A stretch of 64,000 bases of DNA from Isoptericola sp. BMS4 (GCF_011634835.1 NZ_SIRP01000001.1:3839748-3903747), one strand, 5' to 3'. Shown: positions 7,756 through 15,688, numbered from the stretch's first letter. The notes: a model not told the origin generated them from the sequence alone. Numbers and translations are program-made.

Positions 7756-8703
7756 GTGGCAGTCCCCTTCGTCGTCGTGCTCGCCGCCGCGGCACTCGCC
7801 GTGCCCGCCGTCGCCGCCGCACTCGTGCTGTGGCTCGCGGGCCGGCGCGGCAGCCGCCCCGGCGCCGGCGGCGCACCGCCCGCCCTCGCCCTCGCCCGCC
7901 GGCACGAGACGTCCATCGCGGTCGCGAGCGCCGCCGCGGCCGTCCTGACCGCGGTCGCCGTGCTGCGGCTGCCCCTCACCTGGACCGCGCCCTGGCTCCC
8001 GGCCGGCACGCCCCCGGGCGTGGCCTGGTCGCTGGCCCCGTTCGCGGCCGCCGTCGCCTGCGGCGCGGTGCGGGCGGCCGGCGAGCGCACGTGGCCCCGG
8101 CCCTCCGGCGTCGTGCGCACCGCGCCCCTGGCGCGGCGCACCGTGCGCGACCTCGGCGGGCGTCGCCTGGCACGGCTGCTCGCGACATCCGCCCTGCTCG
8201 CCCTGGCCCTCGTCGCCACCGGCCTGACCGCCACGCCGGACGGCACCGCCGTCCCCCACCCGGTGCGGGTCGCCGCCGACGGCGCCGTCACCACCGGGGC
8301 CAGCGGCCCGTACCCCGGCTGGCCGTATGGCGTCCCGATCCTCGCCGGCCTCGCGGTGACGCTGCTCGTCACCGTCGCGACGCTGCGCGCCGTGGCCCGC
8401 CGGGCGCCCCTCAGCGGTCTCCCGCGCGGCGACGACGAAGCCGTCCGCCAGACGTCGGCGGACCGCGTGGTAGCCGGCGTCCAGCTGTGCGTCGGCGGCG
8501 CGACGGCGCTGGTGCTCCTCGTGACGGCCACCGCCCTCGCCGGCGCGGCCACCACGACGACGGCGCCCGACGAGGTCGCCCGGACCCCCGCGCTCGTGGC
8601 GCTGGCCCTCCTCCTCGGGCTCCTGGCCGTCGCCGCCGCCGCGACATCGCTGGCGGGCACGGTGACCGCCGCCGCGGGCCGGGTCCCCGCGACCGCCCGA
8701 TGA
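7756..8703 (+). CDS. Multi-pass membrane protein of a YtrA-type operon
   Basis: A 315-residue hydrophobic protein with about seven predicted membrane helices (roughly 1-24, 50-72, 87-103, 135-155, 190-214, 240-265 and 275-305) and basic loops. I do not recognise a family or catalytic motif. GTG start with GGAGG 4 nt upstream. Its stop overlaps the ATG of the GntR regulator (ATGA), so the two are translationally coupled, and a DrrAB-like exporter follows. In this kind of operon the unknown membrane protein usually accompanies the transporter, which is all the context allows. Confidence 0.75.
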   Translation: MAVPFVVVLAAAALAVPAVAAALVLWLAGRRGSRPGAGGAPPALALARRHETSIAVASAAAAVLTAVAVLRLPLTWTAPWLPAGTPPGVAWSLAPFAAAVACGAVRAAGERTWPRPSGVVRTAPLARRTVRDLGGRRLARLLATSALLALALVATGLTATPDGTAVPHPVRVAADGAVTTGASGPYPGWPYGVPILAGLAVTLLVTVATLRAVARRAPLSGLPRGDDEAVRQTSADRVVAGVQLCVGGATALVLLVTATALAGAATTTTAPDEVARTPALVALALLLGLLAVAAAATSLAGTVTAAAGRVPATAR

Positions 8704-9125
8704 GCGACATCACGGTCGACCTCACCTCGGCCACCCCGGTGTACGAGCAGCTCCGCAGCCAGGTGGCCGGTCTCGTGGCGCTCGGCGACCTCGCGCCGGG
8801 TGACCGGCTCCCCGCCTCGCGCGCACTCGCGCGCGACCTCGGCATCGCCGTCGGGACGGTGCAGCGCGCCTACCGGGAGCTCGAGGCCGCGGGGGTGGTG
8901 GTCTCGCGCCGCCGGTCCGGGACGGTGGTCGCCGGCGCCCCGGGCGCCCCCGCCACGCCCGACCGGCCGGCGCCGCACGCCGCACAGGCACGCGTGGTCG
9001 ACGACGTCCGGGCGCTCGTCGCCCGCGCACGAGAGGCCGGCATGTCCGACGACCTGCTGCTGGACGTGGTCCGCCGGGCACTGCGCGAGCGGAGCGATGA
9101 ATTCGGTGTCGGAGGCCCGTCCTAG
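8700..9125 (+). CDS. GntR-family regulator, YtrA subfamily
   Basis: A 141-residue regulator made of a winged-helix domain and a short C-terminal helical tail, the size typical of YtrA proteins that lack a large ligand domain. Visible: PVYEQLRSQVAGLVALGDLAPGDRLPASRALARDLGIAVGTVQRAYRELEAAGVVVSRRRSGTVV, in which the last helix-turn-wing makes base contacts; the tail LVARAREAGMSDDLLLDVVRRAL probably dimerises. ATG overlaps the upstream stop. The inverted repeat at 7723-7746 is its likely autoregulatory site. Downstream ABC exporter genes start 41 nt after its stop. Confidence 0.9.
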   Translation: MSDITVDLTSATPVYEQLRSQVAGLVALGDLAPGDRLPASRALARDLGIAVGTVQRAYRELEAAGVVVSRRRSGTVVAGAPGAPATPDRPAPHAAQARVVDDVRALVARAREAGMSDDLLLDVVRRALRERSDEFGVGGPS

Positions 9126-9166
9126 CGTCGTAACGTGACCCGTACCACCGTTCCCCAGGGGTACCC

Positions 9167-10219
9167 ATGACCGAGCACGTCGACCATGTCCCGGCCCACG
9201 ACCCGCCCGACACGCCCGGCCTCGCCGTCGAGGCGACCGGGCTCGTCAAGCACTTCTCCACCCGCAAACAGGTGACCAAGGCGGTCGACGGCGTCGACCT
9301 GCGGATCCCGACCGGCACGGTCTTCGGCCTGCTCGGGCCGAACGGCGCCGGCAAGACGACCGTGGTCCGGATGCTCGCCACCCTGCTGCGGCCCGACGCG
9401 GGCACGGCCCGGGTGCTCGGCCACGACGTCGTGACCGACGCCGACGCCGTCCGGGCCGCCGTCGGGCTCACCGGCCAGTACGCGTCCGTCGACGAGGACC
9501 TCACCGGCACCGAGAACCTGCTCATGCTCGCCCGCCTCTACGGGTTCACCGGGCAGCGGGCACGGCAGCGCGTCGAGAGCCTGCTCGACGCGTTCAGCCT
9601 CTCGGACGCCGGCGGCCGGCAGGTGAAGACGTACTCCGGCGGCATGCGCCGCCGCATCGACCTCGCCGCGTCCCTGGTCCTGGCTCCCCGCGTGCTGTTC
9701 CTGGACGAGCCGACGACGGGCCTCGACCCGCGCAGCCGCAACCAGGTGTGGGACATCGTGCGGGTGCTCGTGGCCGACGGCGCCACGGTGCTGCTGACCA
9801 CGCAGTACCTCGAGGAGGCCGACCAGCTCGCCGACCGGATCGCGGTGATCGACCACGGCAAGGTCATCGCCCAGGGCACCCCGTCGGAGCTCAAGCGCTC
9901 CGTCGGCGAGGGTGCTGTGACGATCCGGCTCGCGGACACCGGCCGACGGGCCGAGGCCGCCGGCCTCGTGGAGAAGGTCCTGGGCACCGAGCCGACGCTG
10001 GCGTCCGACCCGTACGCCCTGTCCGCGCGGGTCCCGGACGACGGGACGGACGCCGTGGCGCGGCTGCTGCCGGCGTTCGGCGAGGCGGGCATCGCCGTGC
10101 CCGAGTTCAGCCTCGGCCAACCGAGCCTGGACGAGGTGTTCCTGACCATCACCGGCAAGCCGCTGCCGGCCGAGGACGCGGAGGCCGCGGAGCCCGCCCC
10201 CGCCGAGGAGGTGTCCTGA
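9167..10219 (+). CDS. ABC exporter ATP-binding protein, daunorubicin-resistance (DrrA) type
   Basis: A 350-residue ATPase for a drug/antibiotic-type exporter. Motifs: Walker [13 protein letters not shown]-loop [14 protein letters not shown], signature [16 protein letters not shown], Walker [18 protein letters not shown] and the switch [16 protein letters not shown]. The [10 protein letters not shown] wording and the roughly 100-residue C-terminal extension ending [14 protein letters not shown] are typical of DrrA-like proteins. AGGGG lies 5 nt before the ATG. The stop overlaps the permease start by one base, giving a coupled pair. Probably induced through the YtrA regulator encoded just upstream; substrate unknown. 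Confidence 0.9.
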   Translation: MTEHVDHVPAHDPPDTPGLAVEATGLVKHFSTRKQVTKAVDGVDLRIPTGTVFGLLGPNGAGKTTVVRMLATLLRPDAGTARVLGHDVVTDADAVRAAVGLTGQYASVDEDLTGTENLLMLARLYGFTGQRARQRVESLLDAFSLSDAGGRQVKTYSGGMRRRIDLAASLVLAPRVLFLDEPTTGLDPRSRNQVWDIVRVLVADGATVLLTTQYLEEADQLADRIAVIDHGKVIAQGTPSELKRSVGEGAVTIRLADTGRRAEAAGLVEKVLGTEPTLASDPYALSARVPDDGTDAVARLLPAFGEAGIAVPEFSLGQPSLDEVFLTITGKPLPAEDAEAAEPAPAEEVS

Positions 10220-11049
10220 TGAGCACGGAGAGCCCGACCATCACGACCTCGGCGCTGCGTGACGCCGTCGCGCTTCCGGAGCGTCCGTCCCGGCCGTCGC
10301 CGGTCTCGATGACGTTGACGTTCGCGTGGCGCGCGCTGCTGAAGATCAAGCACGTCCCGGAGCAGCTCTTCGACGTGCTGGTCTCCCCCGTGATCTTCAC
10401 GCTGATGTTCACGTACCTGTTCGGCGGGGCGCTGGCGGGGTCGACGTCGGCCTACATCCAGTTCCTGCTGCCCGGCATCCTCGTGCAGACGATCGTCTTC
10501 GTGACGGTGTACACCGGCTACACCCTCAACACCGACATCACCAAGGGGGTGTTCGACAGGTTCCGGTCGCTCCCCATCTGGCGCCCGGCGCCCATCGTCG
10601 GCGCGCTGCTGGGCGACACCGTGCGGTACACGATCGCGTCGATCGTGTGCATCGGGCTGGGCCTGCTCATCGGGTTCCGCCCCGACGGCGGGTTCGTCGG
10701 GGTCGTGCTCGGCGTGCTGCTCCTGCTGGTGTTCGCGTTCTCGCTGAGCTGGATCTTCACGATCCTGGGTCTGCTGCTGCGCACCCCGAACTCCGTCATG
10801 GGCGTGTCGATGATGGTCCTGATGCCGCTCACGTTCGCGTCGAACATCTTCGTGGACCCGTCCACGATGCCGACGGCCCTGCAGCGGTTCGTCGACGTGA
10901 ACCCGGTGTCCCACCTGGTCACCGCCGTCCGCGCCCTCATGGGTGGACAGCCCGTGGGCAGCGAGATCGTCTGGGTGCTCGTCGCCTCCGTGGCCCTGAC
11001 CGCCGTGTTCGGCCCGATCACCATGCGTCTCTACCGCACCCGCCACTGA
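10219..11049 (+). CDS. ABC-2 type exporter permease, DrrB type
   Basis: A 276-residue permease with a soluble N-terminus of about 45 residues and six predicted membrane helices. The region FRSLPIWRPAPIVGALLGDTVRY and the C-terminal helix after NPVSHLVTAVRALMGG are typical of DrrB/ABC-2 permeases. ATG overlaps the stop of the ATPase gene (TGATG). Together with the preceding gene it forms the exporter regulated by the YtrA repressor. The operon ends 11 nt before a long palindromic repeat. Confidence 0.9.
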   Translation: MSTESPTITTSALRDAVALPERPSRPSPVSMTLTFAWRALLKIKHVPEQLFDVLVSPVIFTLMFTYLFGGALAGSTSAYIQFLLPGILVQTIVFVTVYTGYTLNTDITKGVFDRFRSLPIWRPAPIVGALLGDTVRYTIASIVCIGLGLLIGFRPDGGFVGVVLGVLLLLVFAFSLSWIFTILGLLLRTPNSVMGVSMMVLMPLTFASNIFVDPSTMPTALQRFVDVNPVSHLVTAVRALMGGQPVGSEIVWVLVASVALTAVFGPITMRLYRTRH

Positions 11050-11060
11050 CCCGCCGACGT

Positions 11061-11120
11061 GTTGTGGGCGTGAGTTTGGCGCTATTCCTGACGGAATAGC
11101 GCCAAACTCACGCCCACAGC
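11061..11120. repeat. 60-nt palindromic hairpin, left copy flanking the DUF559 gene
   Basis: Arms 11061-11088 and 11093-11120 form a 28-bp stem (27 Watson-Crick, one T/G) with the 4-nt loop TGAC. The arms are identical base for base to those of the hairpin at 12103-12162; only the loops differ. Ends are GTTGTGGG and CCCACAGC. The right arm contains the stop codon and last codons of the DUF559 gene. Confidence 0.9.
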
Positions 11121-12037
11121 GTTCGGGCAGCGGGCCGGAGCACGGCACGCACCCGGGCCACCAGCCCGCGCGGGTCCCGGAGGTCGTCGGCCACGACGAC
11201 GATGACGTGCCACCCCAGTGCCTCCAGCGTGCGGCGGCGGCGCACGTCGTCACGCCACTGCTCCTTGTCGGTACGGTGCTGGTCGCCGTCGTACTCGATC
11301 GCGACGTGGTGCCGGCGGTAGAGCATGTCGACACGCTTCACGTAGCTCCCGTCGGGCGCCAGGACGACCCCGTTGACCTCGGGACATGGCAGGTTCGCGG
11401 CAATCAGGGCCAAGCGCGTGCGCGTCTCGGTCGACGAGTCGGTCCCCGGCCGCATCCTCTCGACCTGCTCACGCACCTGCGCGATCCCCTTGACCTTGTG
11501 GGTGCGGTCCGCGACGTCCTGCAGCTCGGCACGGCTGACGAGGCAGTGCTCGCGCCGCATCAGCGCGTCCCCGAGCACGACGACGTCGTCCGGTCGGCGG
11601 AGCCCGACGGCGACGTGCACGAACGTCTGGGCCGGCGCGGTCACGAGGAGCCCACCGACCTCGATCGTGTCGAGCCGCACCTGCCGCGATCGGTGTGCCA
11701 CGACGGCTTCGCGCTCCCGCTGCGGCCGGTCCTGCGGGCGTGTCGTCACGACATGGATCCGGTCGTCATGCTCGAGCGTCCAGGGAACCTCGACCCCGAG
11801 CAGCCGCAGCGCGGTCCCGTGACCGAAGGCCACACCCTCGTCCAGCACTGTCGCGAGCGCGCCGCACCGTGCCCGGAGGTCGTCGGTCCATCCCGCCGGG
11901 ACTCGGACACCGGTGAACGGCGCCTCGAACGCAGCGGTGCGCAGGTGGCCGCTGTCGATGCCCGACACTCTCGCCGCGGCGACGGGGAACGGGCCGGACG
12001 GAAGCCGGGCGTCGGCGATCGGCGTGGGGCGGGGCAT
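11108..12037 (-). CDS. DUF559 (Vsr-like PD-(D/E)xK) endonuclease-domain protein
   Basis: A 309-residue protein of the abundant but uncharacterised actinobacterial type with an AbiEi-like N-terminal part and a C-terminal DUF559 domain. N-terminal half: ARVSGIDSGHLRTAAF, then GHGTALRLLGVEVPW. C-terminal nuclease core: E204 in STETRTR, D237 in KRVDMLYRRHH, E248 and D250 in VAIEYDGDQHR, then RRRTLEALGWHVIVV, which match the expected acidic active site. ATG at 12037 with GAGGG upstream. The last codons (Thr-Leu-Trp-Ala) and the TGA lie in or at the edge of the right arm of the hairpin at 11061-11120. Unrelated in function to its neighbours, which suggests independent insertion. Confidence 0.85.
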   Translation of the reverse strand: MPRPTPIADARLPSGPFPVAAARVSGIDSGHLRTAAFEAPFTGVRVPAGWTDDLRARCGALATVLDEGVAFGHGTALRLLGVEVPWTLEHDDRIHVVTTRPQDRPQREREAVVAHRSRQVRLDTIEVGGLLVTAPAQTFVHVAVGLRRPDDVVVLGDALMRREHCLVSRAELQDVADRTHKVKGIAQVREQVERMRPGTDSSTETRTRLALIAANLPCPEVNGVVLAPDGSYVKRVDMLYRRHHVAIEYDGDQHRTDKEQWRDDVRRRRTLEALGWHVIVVVADDLRDPRGLVARVRAVLRPAARTLWA

Positions 12038-12102
12038 GGAACGACCCTCGCAAGGCCGGCGTCTGCGCGCTCTCGTCATCCACAGACCCCACGCCGGGAA
12101 GT

Positions 12103-12162
12103 GTTGTGGGCGTGAGTTTGGCGCTATTCCGTCGGGAATAGCGCCAAACTCACGCCCACAGC
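12103..12162. repeat. 60-nt palindromic hairpin, right copy flanking the DUF559 gene
   Basis: Arms 12103-12130 and 12135-12162, identical in sequence to those at 11061-11120, loop GTCG instead of TGAC. Located 65 bp upstream of the DUF559 start and 23 bp after the end of the universal stress protein gene, for which it could also serve as terminator. Confidence 0.9.
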
Positions 12163-12185
12163 ATGTCGGCAGGTGGCGGTGGCGG

Positions 12186-13145
12186 TCAGGCGGCGGGCTC
12201 GGCGTCCTCCCGCATCTCCTCGTCGCACTTGCGCGTCACGACGAGCACGGGGCACTGGGAGTGGTGCAGCACCGCCTGGCTGGTGGAACCGAGCAGGAGG
12301 CCCCGGAAGCCGCCGCGTCCGCGCGAGCCGACGACGACGAGGTCCGCGCCGGTGGAGAACTCGGTGAGCAGCTCGGCGCCGGTGCCGTCCAGCACGTGGC
12401 GCCTGATCCGCATGCCCGGGTTTTCCGCCTCGAACCGGTCCACGGTCGCGTCGAGGCCGGCCTTCATGTCGGCGAGGACCTGCTCGTGGTCGATCTGAGA
12501 CGGGAGCCAGGCCAGCACCCCCGCGCCGCCGCCGAGGGGCACGCCGGCGACCGCGACGAGCTCCGCGTCCCACACCTTGGCCTGCGCGACGGCATGCCGC
12601 AGGGCCACCTCGGCGGACGGGGACCCGTCGACGCCGACGACGATGCGTCGCACCTCGTGCGCGCCGTCGCCGTCCCGGTGCTCTGCCACGTCGGCGTCAC
12701 CCTCCTCGGCGCCCCGGTAGGGGACCACGACCGTCGGACAGTGGGAGTGCGCCGGCAGCGCCGACGAGACGGTACCGAGCAGGCGCTCCGTGAAGCCGCC
12801 CTTGCCGCGGGTGCCCACCACGGCGAGACCGTGCTCCCGGGACTGCTCCACGAGGACCCCGGCCGCGTCGCCGGTGGCGACGGTGGCGGTCACCTCCACC
12901 CCCGTGCGTTCGACGCGTTCCTGCGCCTCCGCCAGGACGGCCTTCGCGCCCTCCTGGATCGCGGTGTCGTCGAGCGCCGCGTAGCCGCCGTCGAGCGAGG
13001 CGGCGGTGAAGGACGGCAGCGAGTAGCTGCAGACGACGTGGAGTCCCCACCCTGTCCGCCGGGCGTAGCCGGCGGCCCAGTCGAGGGCGTGGAGGCTCGC
13101 AGCGGAGCCGTCGACGCCCACCAGGACGACCTCGGGACGAGTCAT
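12186..13145 (-). CDS. Tandem-domain universal stress protein
   Basis: A 319-residue protein with two Usp domains (about 1-150 and 165-310), cytoplasmic. Each domain has the N-terminal VGVDGS strand (VLVGVDGSAAS and IVVGVDGSPSA) and the ATP-binding G-2x-G-9x-G-S/T segment (VVGTRGKGGFTERLLGTVSS and VVGSRGRGGFRGLLLGSTSQ), so both probably bind ATP. A 15-residue acidic linker separates them. A very good AGGAGG sits 6 nt before the ATG. Such proteins respond to hypoxia or starvation in actinobacteria; the AT-rich stretch 13204-13245 upstream probably contains its promoter, but I cannot fix the hexamers. Confidence 0.93.
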   Translation of the reverse strand: MTRPEVVLVGVDGSAASLHALDWAAGYARRTGWGLHVVCSYSLPSFTAASLDGGYAALDDTAIQEGAKAVLAEAQERVERTGVEVTATVATGDAAGVLVEQSREHGLAVVGTRGKGGFTERLLGTVSSALPAHSHCPTVVVPYRGAEEGDADVAEHRDGDGAHEVRRIVVGVDGSPSAEVALRHAVAQAKVWDAELVAVAGVPLGGGAGVLAWLPSQIDHEQVLADMKAGLDATVDRFEAENPGMRIRRHVLDGTGAELLTEFSTGADLVVVGSRGRGGFRGLLLGSTSQAVLHHSQCPVLVVTRKCDEEMREDAEPAA

Positions 13146-13300
13146 GTCGCGCCTCCTGTCGGACGAGCCCGTTGCGCCGTCTCTCCGTCGAGACGACCGG
13201 ACGGTTCAAGCCTAACGAAAGAGCCGCGCAAGTCATAGCAAAACAGGCCTGGTCGCCGGGGCGCGTCGGGAGGCGCCCCGCCACGACGTCCCGGAGACGC

Positions 13301-13336
13301 GGACGGCGCCCGCTCGCGATCGAGCGGACGCCGTCC
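13301..13336 (-). terminator. Terminator hairpin of the first NlpC/P60 gene
   Basis: Two-part stem (13301-13308 with 13329-13336, and 13311-13316 with 13321-13326) separated by 2-nt internal loops, 4-nt apical loop, 29 bp past the stop of the minus-strand hydrolase gene. Confidence 0.65.
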
Positions 13337-13365
13337 GTGAGTTCCGTGCCCGAGAGGGCGACGCG

Positions 13366-14178
13366 TCAGCCGGTGACGCGGATGTAGGTCGGGTTGGACT
13401 GCCACATGTCGCGGTAGCCGACCTCCCAGCCGAGCGGGCGTGAGGCCTCGACGACCTTGCCGTCGCCGGCGTAGATGGCGATGTGGCCCGGGGTCCACAC
13501 GAGGTCGCCCGGCTGCGCCTCGGACGCCGAGACGACGGTGCCGGCGTAGCGCTGGTCCGAGGAGGTGCGCGGCAGGTCGATGCCCAGCTGCGAGTAGACG
13601 TACGAGGTGAGGCCCGAGCAGTCCATGCCGGACGGGCTCGCGCCGCCCACGACGTACGGGGTGCCCACGTACCGCATCGCGATGGACACGGCCTGGGCGC
13701 CGAGCGACGACGCGACGGGCGCCTCCGTGCGCTCCTCGGTCCGCGACGCGGCCTCGGTGGTCTCGGTGGTCTCGGTGGTCGTCTCCTCGACGACGGGCTC
13801 CGGCTCCGGCTCGGGCTCCGGCTCGGGGGCCGGCGTGATCTTGCCCTTGGCGGCGATCTTGGCGGTGACGGCCTCGACGTCGACCTTGGCGTCGGCGTCG
13901 ACGGCGACGGTCGGGGCCGCCTGGAGCGCGCTCTTCGCCTGGTCGGTGAGCGAGCTGAGGTCGACGGTGCTGAGCTTCTTCGCCGCGTCGTGGTCCACCG
14001 GGGCGGCCTGCGCGGCGGTGGCACCGCCGAAGGTCGAGACCAGCAGACCACCGGCGGTGGCGACGACGGCGGCGCGACGGCCGGCCGGCGAAGTCCCGAC
14101 GTTCTTGGCGATCTCGGTGAGCGGCGTCAGGGGGCGGCGTGCGGCTCGGTGCCGGCCGCCCATGATCCGTGCGTTCAC
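13366..14178 (-). CDS. Secreted NlpC/P60 (C40) peptidoglycan hydrolase, copy A
   Basis: A 270-residue secreted cell-wall hydrolase predicted to cut D-Glu-diaminopimelate-type bonds in peptide stems. Parts: basic twin-Arg-rich N-terminus (RHRAARRP), signal helix ending near AAQAAP, a linker with PEPEPEPEPEP and a Thr/Glu-rich stretch, then the catalytic domain with Cys in GMDCSGLTSYVY, His in TPGHIAIYAG and the domain end SNPTYIRVTG. The GTG at 14178 is chosen because GGAGAGGGA precedes it and it aligns with the start of the neighbouring paralogue. A c-di-AMP riboswitch occupies its leader, so expression should fall when c-di-AMP is high. Confidence 0.92.
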   Translation of the reverse strand: MNARIMGGRHRAARRPLTPLTEIAKNVGTSPAGRRAAVVATAGGLLVSTFGGATAAQAAPVDHDAAKKLSTVDLSSLTDQAKSALQAAPTVAVDADAKVDVEAVTAKIAAKGKITPAPEPEPEPEPEPVVEETTTETTETTEAASRTEERTEAPVASSLGAQAVSIAMRYVGTPYVVGGASPSGMDCSGLTSYVYSQLGIDLPRTSSDQRYAGTVVSASEAQPGDLVWTPGHIAIYAGDGKVVEASRPLGWEVGYRDMWQSNPTYIRVTG

Positions 14179-14194
14179 GTGTTCCCTCTCCTGT

Positions 14195-14367
14195 CGCCTA
14201 CGAGGTGAGCTGTCGGGTTCGGGTGGGAGAAACACCCGGCCGTCCGCGCCGGCGCCGTGCGCCAACCCGTCCGGCTTCACCCCAAGGACTCCGTCACCGG
14301 TGCCCGGAAGTGGGTCCCCCGCCCCTGCCTTCGGGTCTGGTTGCTCGACCGGCGGCAGGGCTCGGCG
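14195..14367 (-). promoter_or_regulatory. Cyclic di-AMP (ydaO/yuaA) riboswitch, copy A
   Basis: Minus-strand leader of the hydrolase gene. It carries the conserved blocks of the actinobacterial ydaO element in order: GGGGACCCA, GGGGTGAAGCC, GGGTGTTTCTCCCACCCG, AACCCGACAGCTCACCTCG and the closing GTAGGCGAC. The same blocks recur before the second hydrolase. Boundaries are estimated from the outer CGCCGAG / AGGCG pairing. Confidence 0.85.
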
Positions 14368-14408
14368 TTCCGGTCGAGACTCGGCGGTCGACCCGTCGAG
14401 TGGTTGAA

Positions 14409-14437
14409 ACCGTAGCGGACCCGCGAGGCGATGTCAC
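14409..14437 (-). promoter_or_regulatory. Promoter of hydrolase copy A (GTGACA-N17-TACGGT)
   Basis: -35 at 14432-14437 and -10 at 14409-14414 on the minus strand, 17-nt spacer, about 40 nt before the riboswitch. The same two hexamers with the same spacing occur before copy B, and they fit a housekeeping sigma factor. Confidence 0.75.
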
Positions 14438-14451
14438 GTTTCGATCACAGG

Positions 14452-14465
14452 CGTTGTGGACAACG
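14452..14465. promoter_or_regulatory. Palindrome CGTTGTGGACAACG upstream of copy A promoter
   Basis: Arms CGTTGT/ACAACG around GG, 15 bp beyond the -35 box of copy A and absent from copy B, so a possible regulator site unique to this paralogue. The rest of 14466-14590 shows no feature. Confidence 0.35.
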
Positions 14466-14590
14466 GCCCTGACCTGGGGAAACGTCACCGTCTCGGGCGA
14501 CACGCGTGTCTCGGTGAGGTCCCACCGCCCCGTCACGCACCGCTCCGCCAGCACGGTCGGACCCGTCCAGGACACCGGCGCCGGACACGA

Positions 14591-14629
14591 CGAGGCCCCA
14601 CCGCGCGGACTGCACGGTGGGGCCTCGTG
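14591..14629 (-). terminator. Terminator hairpin of the second NlpC/P60 gene
   Basis: Perfect 14-bp GC-rich stem (14591-14604 with 14616-14629), 11-nt loop, 18 nt after the copy B stop on the minus strand. Confidence 0.8.
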
Positions 14630-14646
14630 GAACGTTCGGGTCTGGC

Positions 14647-15426
14647 TCAGGAAACCCGGATGAACGTGGGGTTCGACTGCCAGATGGCGCGGTACTGGAC
14701 GACGTCGCCCGGCTTCGGGGCGTCGATCTGCATCCCGTCGCCGGCGTAGATCGCCACGTGCCCAGGGGTCCAGATCAGGTCGCCCGGCTGCGGGTCCGAC
14801 ACGACGGTGCCGGCGTAGCGCTGGGCCGAGGAGCTGCGCGGCAGGTCGATGCCGACCTGGGCGTAGACGTACGAGGTCAGGCCCGAGCAGTCGAAGCCCG
14901 ACGGCGAGGTGCCGCCGGTGACGTAGGGGACGCCGACGTAGCGCATGGCGATCGAGACGATCTCCGACCCGTTGGCGGAAGCGGGCGCCGAGATCTCCTC
15001 GCGCTCCGTGGACCGCGAGGCGGTGTCCGTCGTCGTGCTGGCGGTCTCCTCGACCGTCTCCGTCACCGTCTCGACGACGACGGGCTCCGGCTCGGGCGCC
15101 GGCGTGATCTCCGCCTTGGCGGCGATCTTCGCGGTGACGGCCTCGACGTCGACCTTGGCCTTGGCGTCGACGGCGACGACCGGGGCCGCCTCGAGCGACT
15201 GGCGAGCCTGGTCGGTGAGGGCGCCGAGGTCGACGGTGCTGAGCTTCTTGGCCGCATCGTTGTCGACGGGGGCGGCCTGCGCGGCGCCGGCGGTCGCGAA
15301 GCTCGAGACGAGCAGACCACCGGCGGTCGCGACGACGGCGGCGCGGCGGCCCGCGGTGCCGTTCGTGGCGAGAGCGATCGGACGTCGGGCGGCGCGGTGC
15401 CGGCCGCGAGTCGTACGTGCGGTCAC
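14647..15426 (-). CDS. Secreted NlpC/P60 (C40) peptidoglycan hydrolase, copy B
   Basis: A 259-residue paralogue of the hydrolase at 13366-14178, clearly from a tandem duplication: the start region (RGRHRAARRP), signal helix (AAVVATAGGLLVSSF), DHDAAKKLSTVDL-like segment and catalytic domain (GFDCSGLTSYVYAQVGIDLP, TPGHVAIYAG, SNPTFIRVS) are nearly the same. The linker is shorter and has fewer Pro-Glu repeats. GTG start with GGAGAGG upstream. It has its own promoter and c-di-AMP riboswitch and its own terminator, so the two copies are independent transcription units, not an operon. Confidence 0.92.
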   Translation of the reverse strand: MTARTTRGRHRAARRPIALATNGTAGRRAAVVATAGGLLVSSFATAGAAQAAPVDNDAAKKLSTVDLGALTDQARQSLEAAPVVAVDAKAKVDVEAVTAKIAAKAEITPAPEPEPVVVETVTETVEETASTTTDTASRSTEREEISAPASANGSEIVSIAMRYVGVPYVTGGTSPSGFDCSGLTSYVYAQVGIDLPRSSSAQRYAGTVVSDPQPGDLIWTPGHVAIYAGDGMQIDAPKPGDVVQYRAIWQSNPTFIRVS

Positions 15427-15443
15427 GTGTCAACCTCTCCTGT

Positions 15444-15615
15444 CGCCTGCGAGGTCAGCTGTCGGGTTCGGGTGGGAGAAACACCCGGCCACCGGGACGG
15501 CGTGCCGTTCCTGCGACTTCACCCCGAGGGCGCCGTCGTCGACGCCCGAAGTTGGGTCCCCCGCCCCTGCCGTGCGGATGATCCGTGGGAGCTCGGCCGG
15601 TGGCAGGGTTCGGCG
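15444..15615 (-). promoter_or_regulatory. Cyclic di-AMP (ydaO/yuaA) riboswitch, copy B
   Basis: Second ydaO-type leader with the same blocks as copy A: GGGGACCCAACTTCGGG, GGGGTGAAG, GGGTGTTTCTCCCACCCG, AACCCGACAGCTGACCTCG and CAGGCGAC. Differences are concentrated in the variable stems, as expected for a duplicated but functional aptamer. Confidence 0.85.
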
Positions 15616-15659
15616 CCCGGTCGAGCACCCGCCGGAGGGTTCTCCGGCGAGCGAGACCG

Positions 15660-15688
15660 ACCGTACCGGAACGACACAGCGATGTCAC
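15660..15688 (-). promoter_or_regulatory. Promoter of hydrolase copy B (GTGACA-N17-TACGGT)
   Basis: -35 at 15683-15688 and -10 at 15660-15665, minus strand, spacer 17, identical hexamers to copy A. Upstream of the -35 the two copies also share GTGATCG. Nothing else is seen between here and the DtxR-type gene. Confidence 0.75.

Larger units (their letters stand above)
11061..12162. mobile_element. Candidate hairpin-bracketed DUF559 nuclease unit
   Basis: About 1.1 kb consisting of two identical-arm hairpins with a single nuclease-fold gene between them, the left hairpin overlapping the gene's 3' end and the right hairpin 65 bp before its start. The arrangement resembles REP sequences flanking a RAYT transposase, but DUF559 proteins are not known transposases and no target duplication is obvious. 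Mobility is an inference. Confidence 0.4.

Noticed and set aside
11061-12162. Hairpins as ordinary terminators only
   Set aside because: Identical 28-bp arms at two separate sites and shared end boxes at a third go beyond what termination needs, though they may terminate transcription as well.
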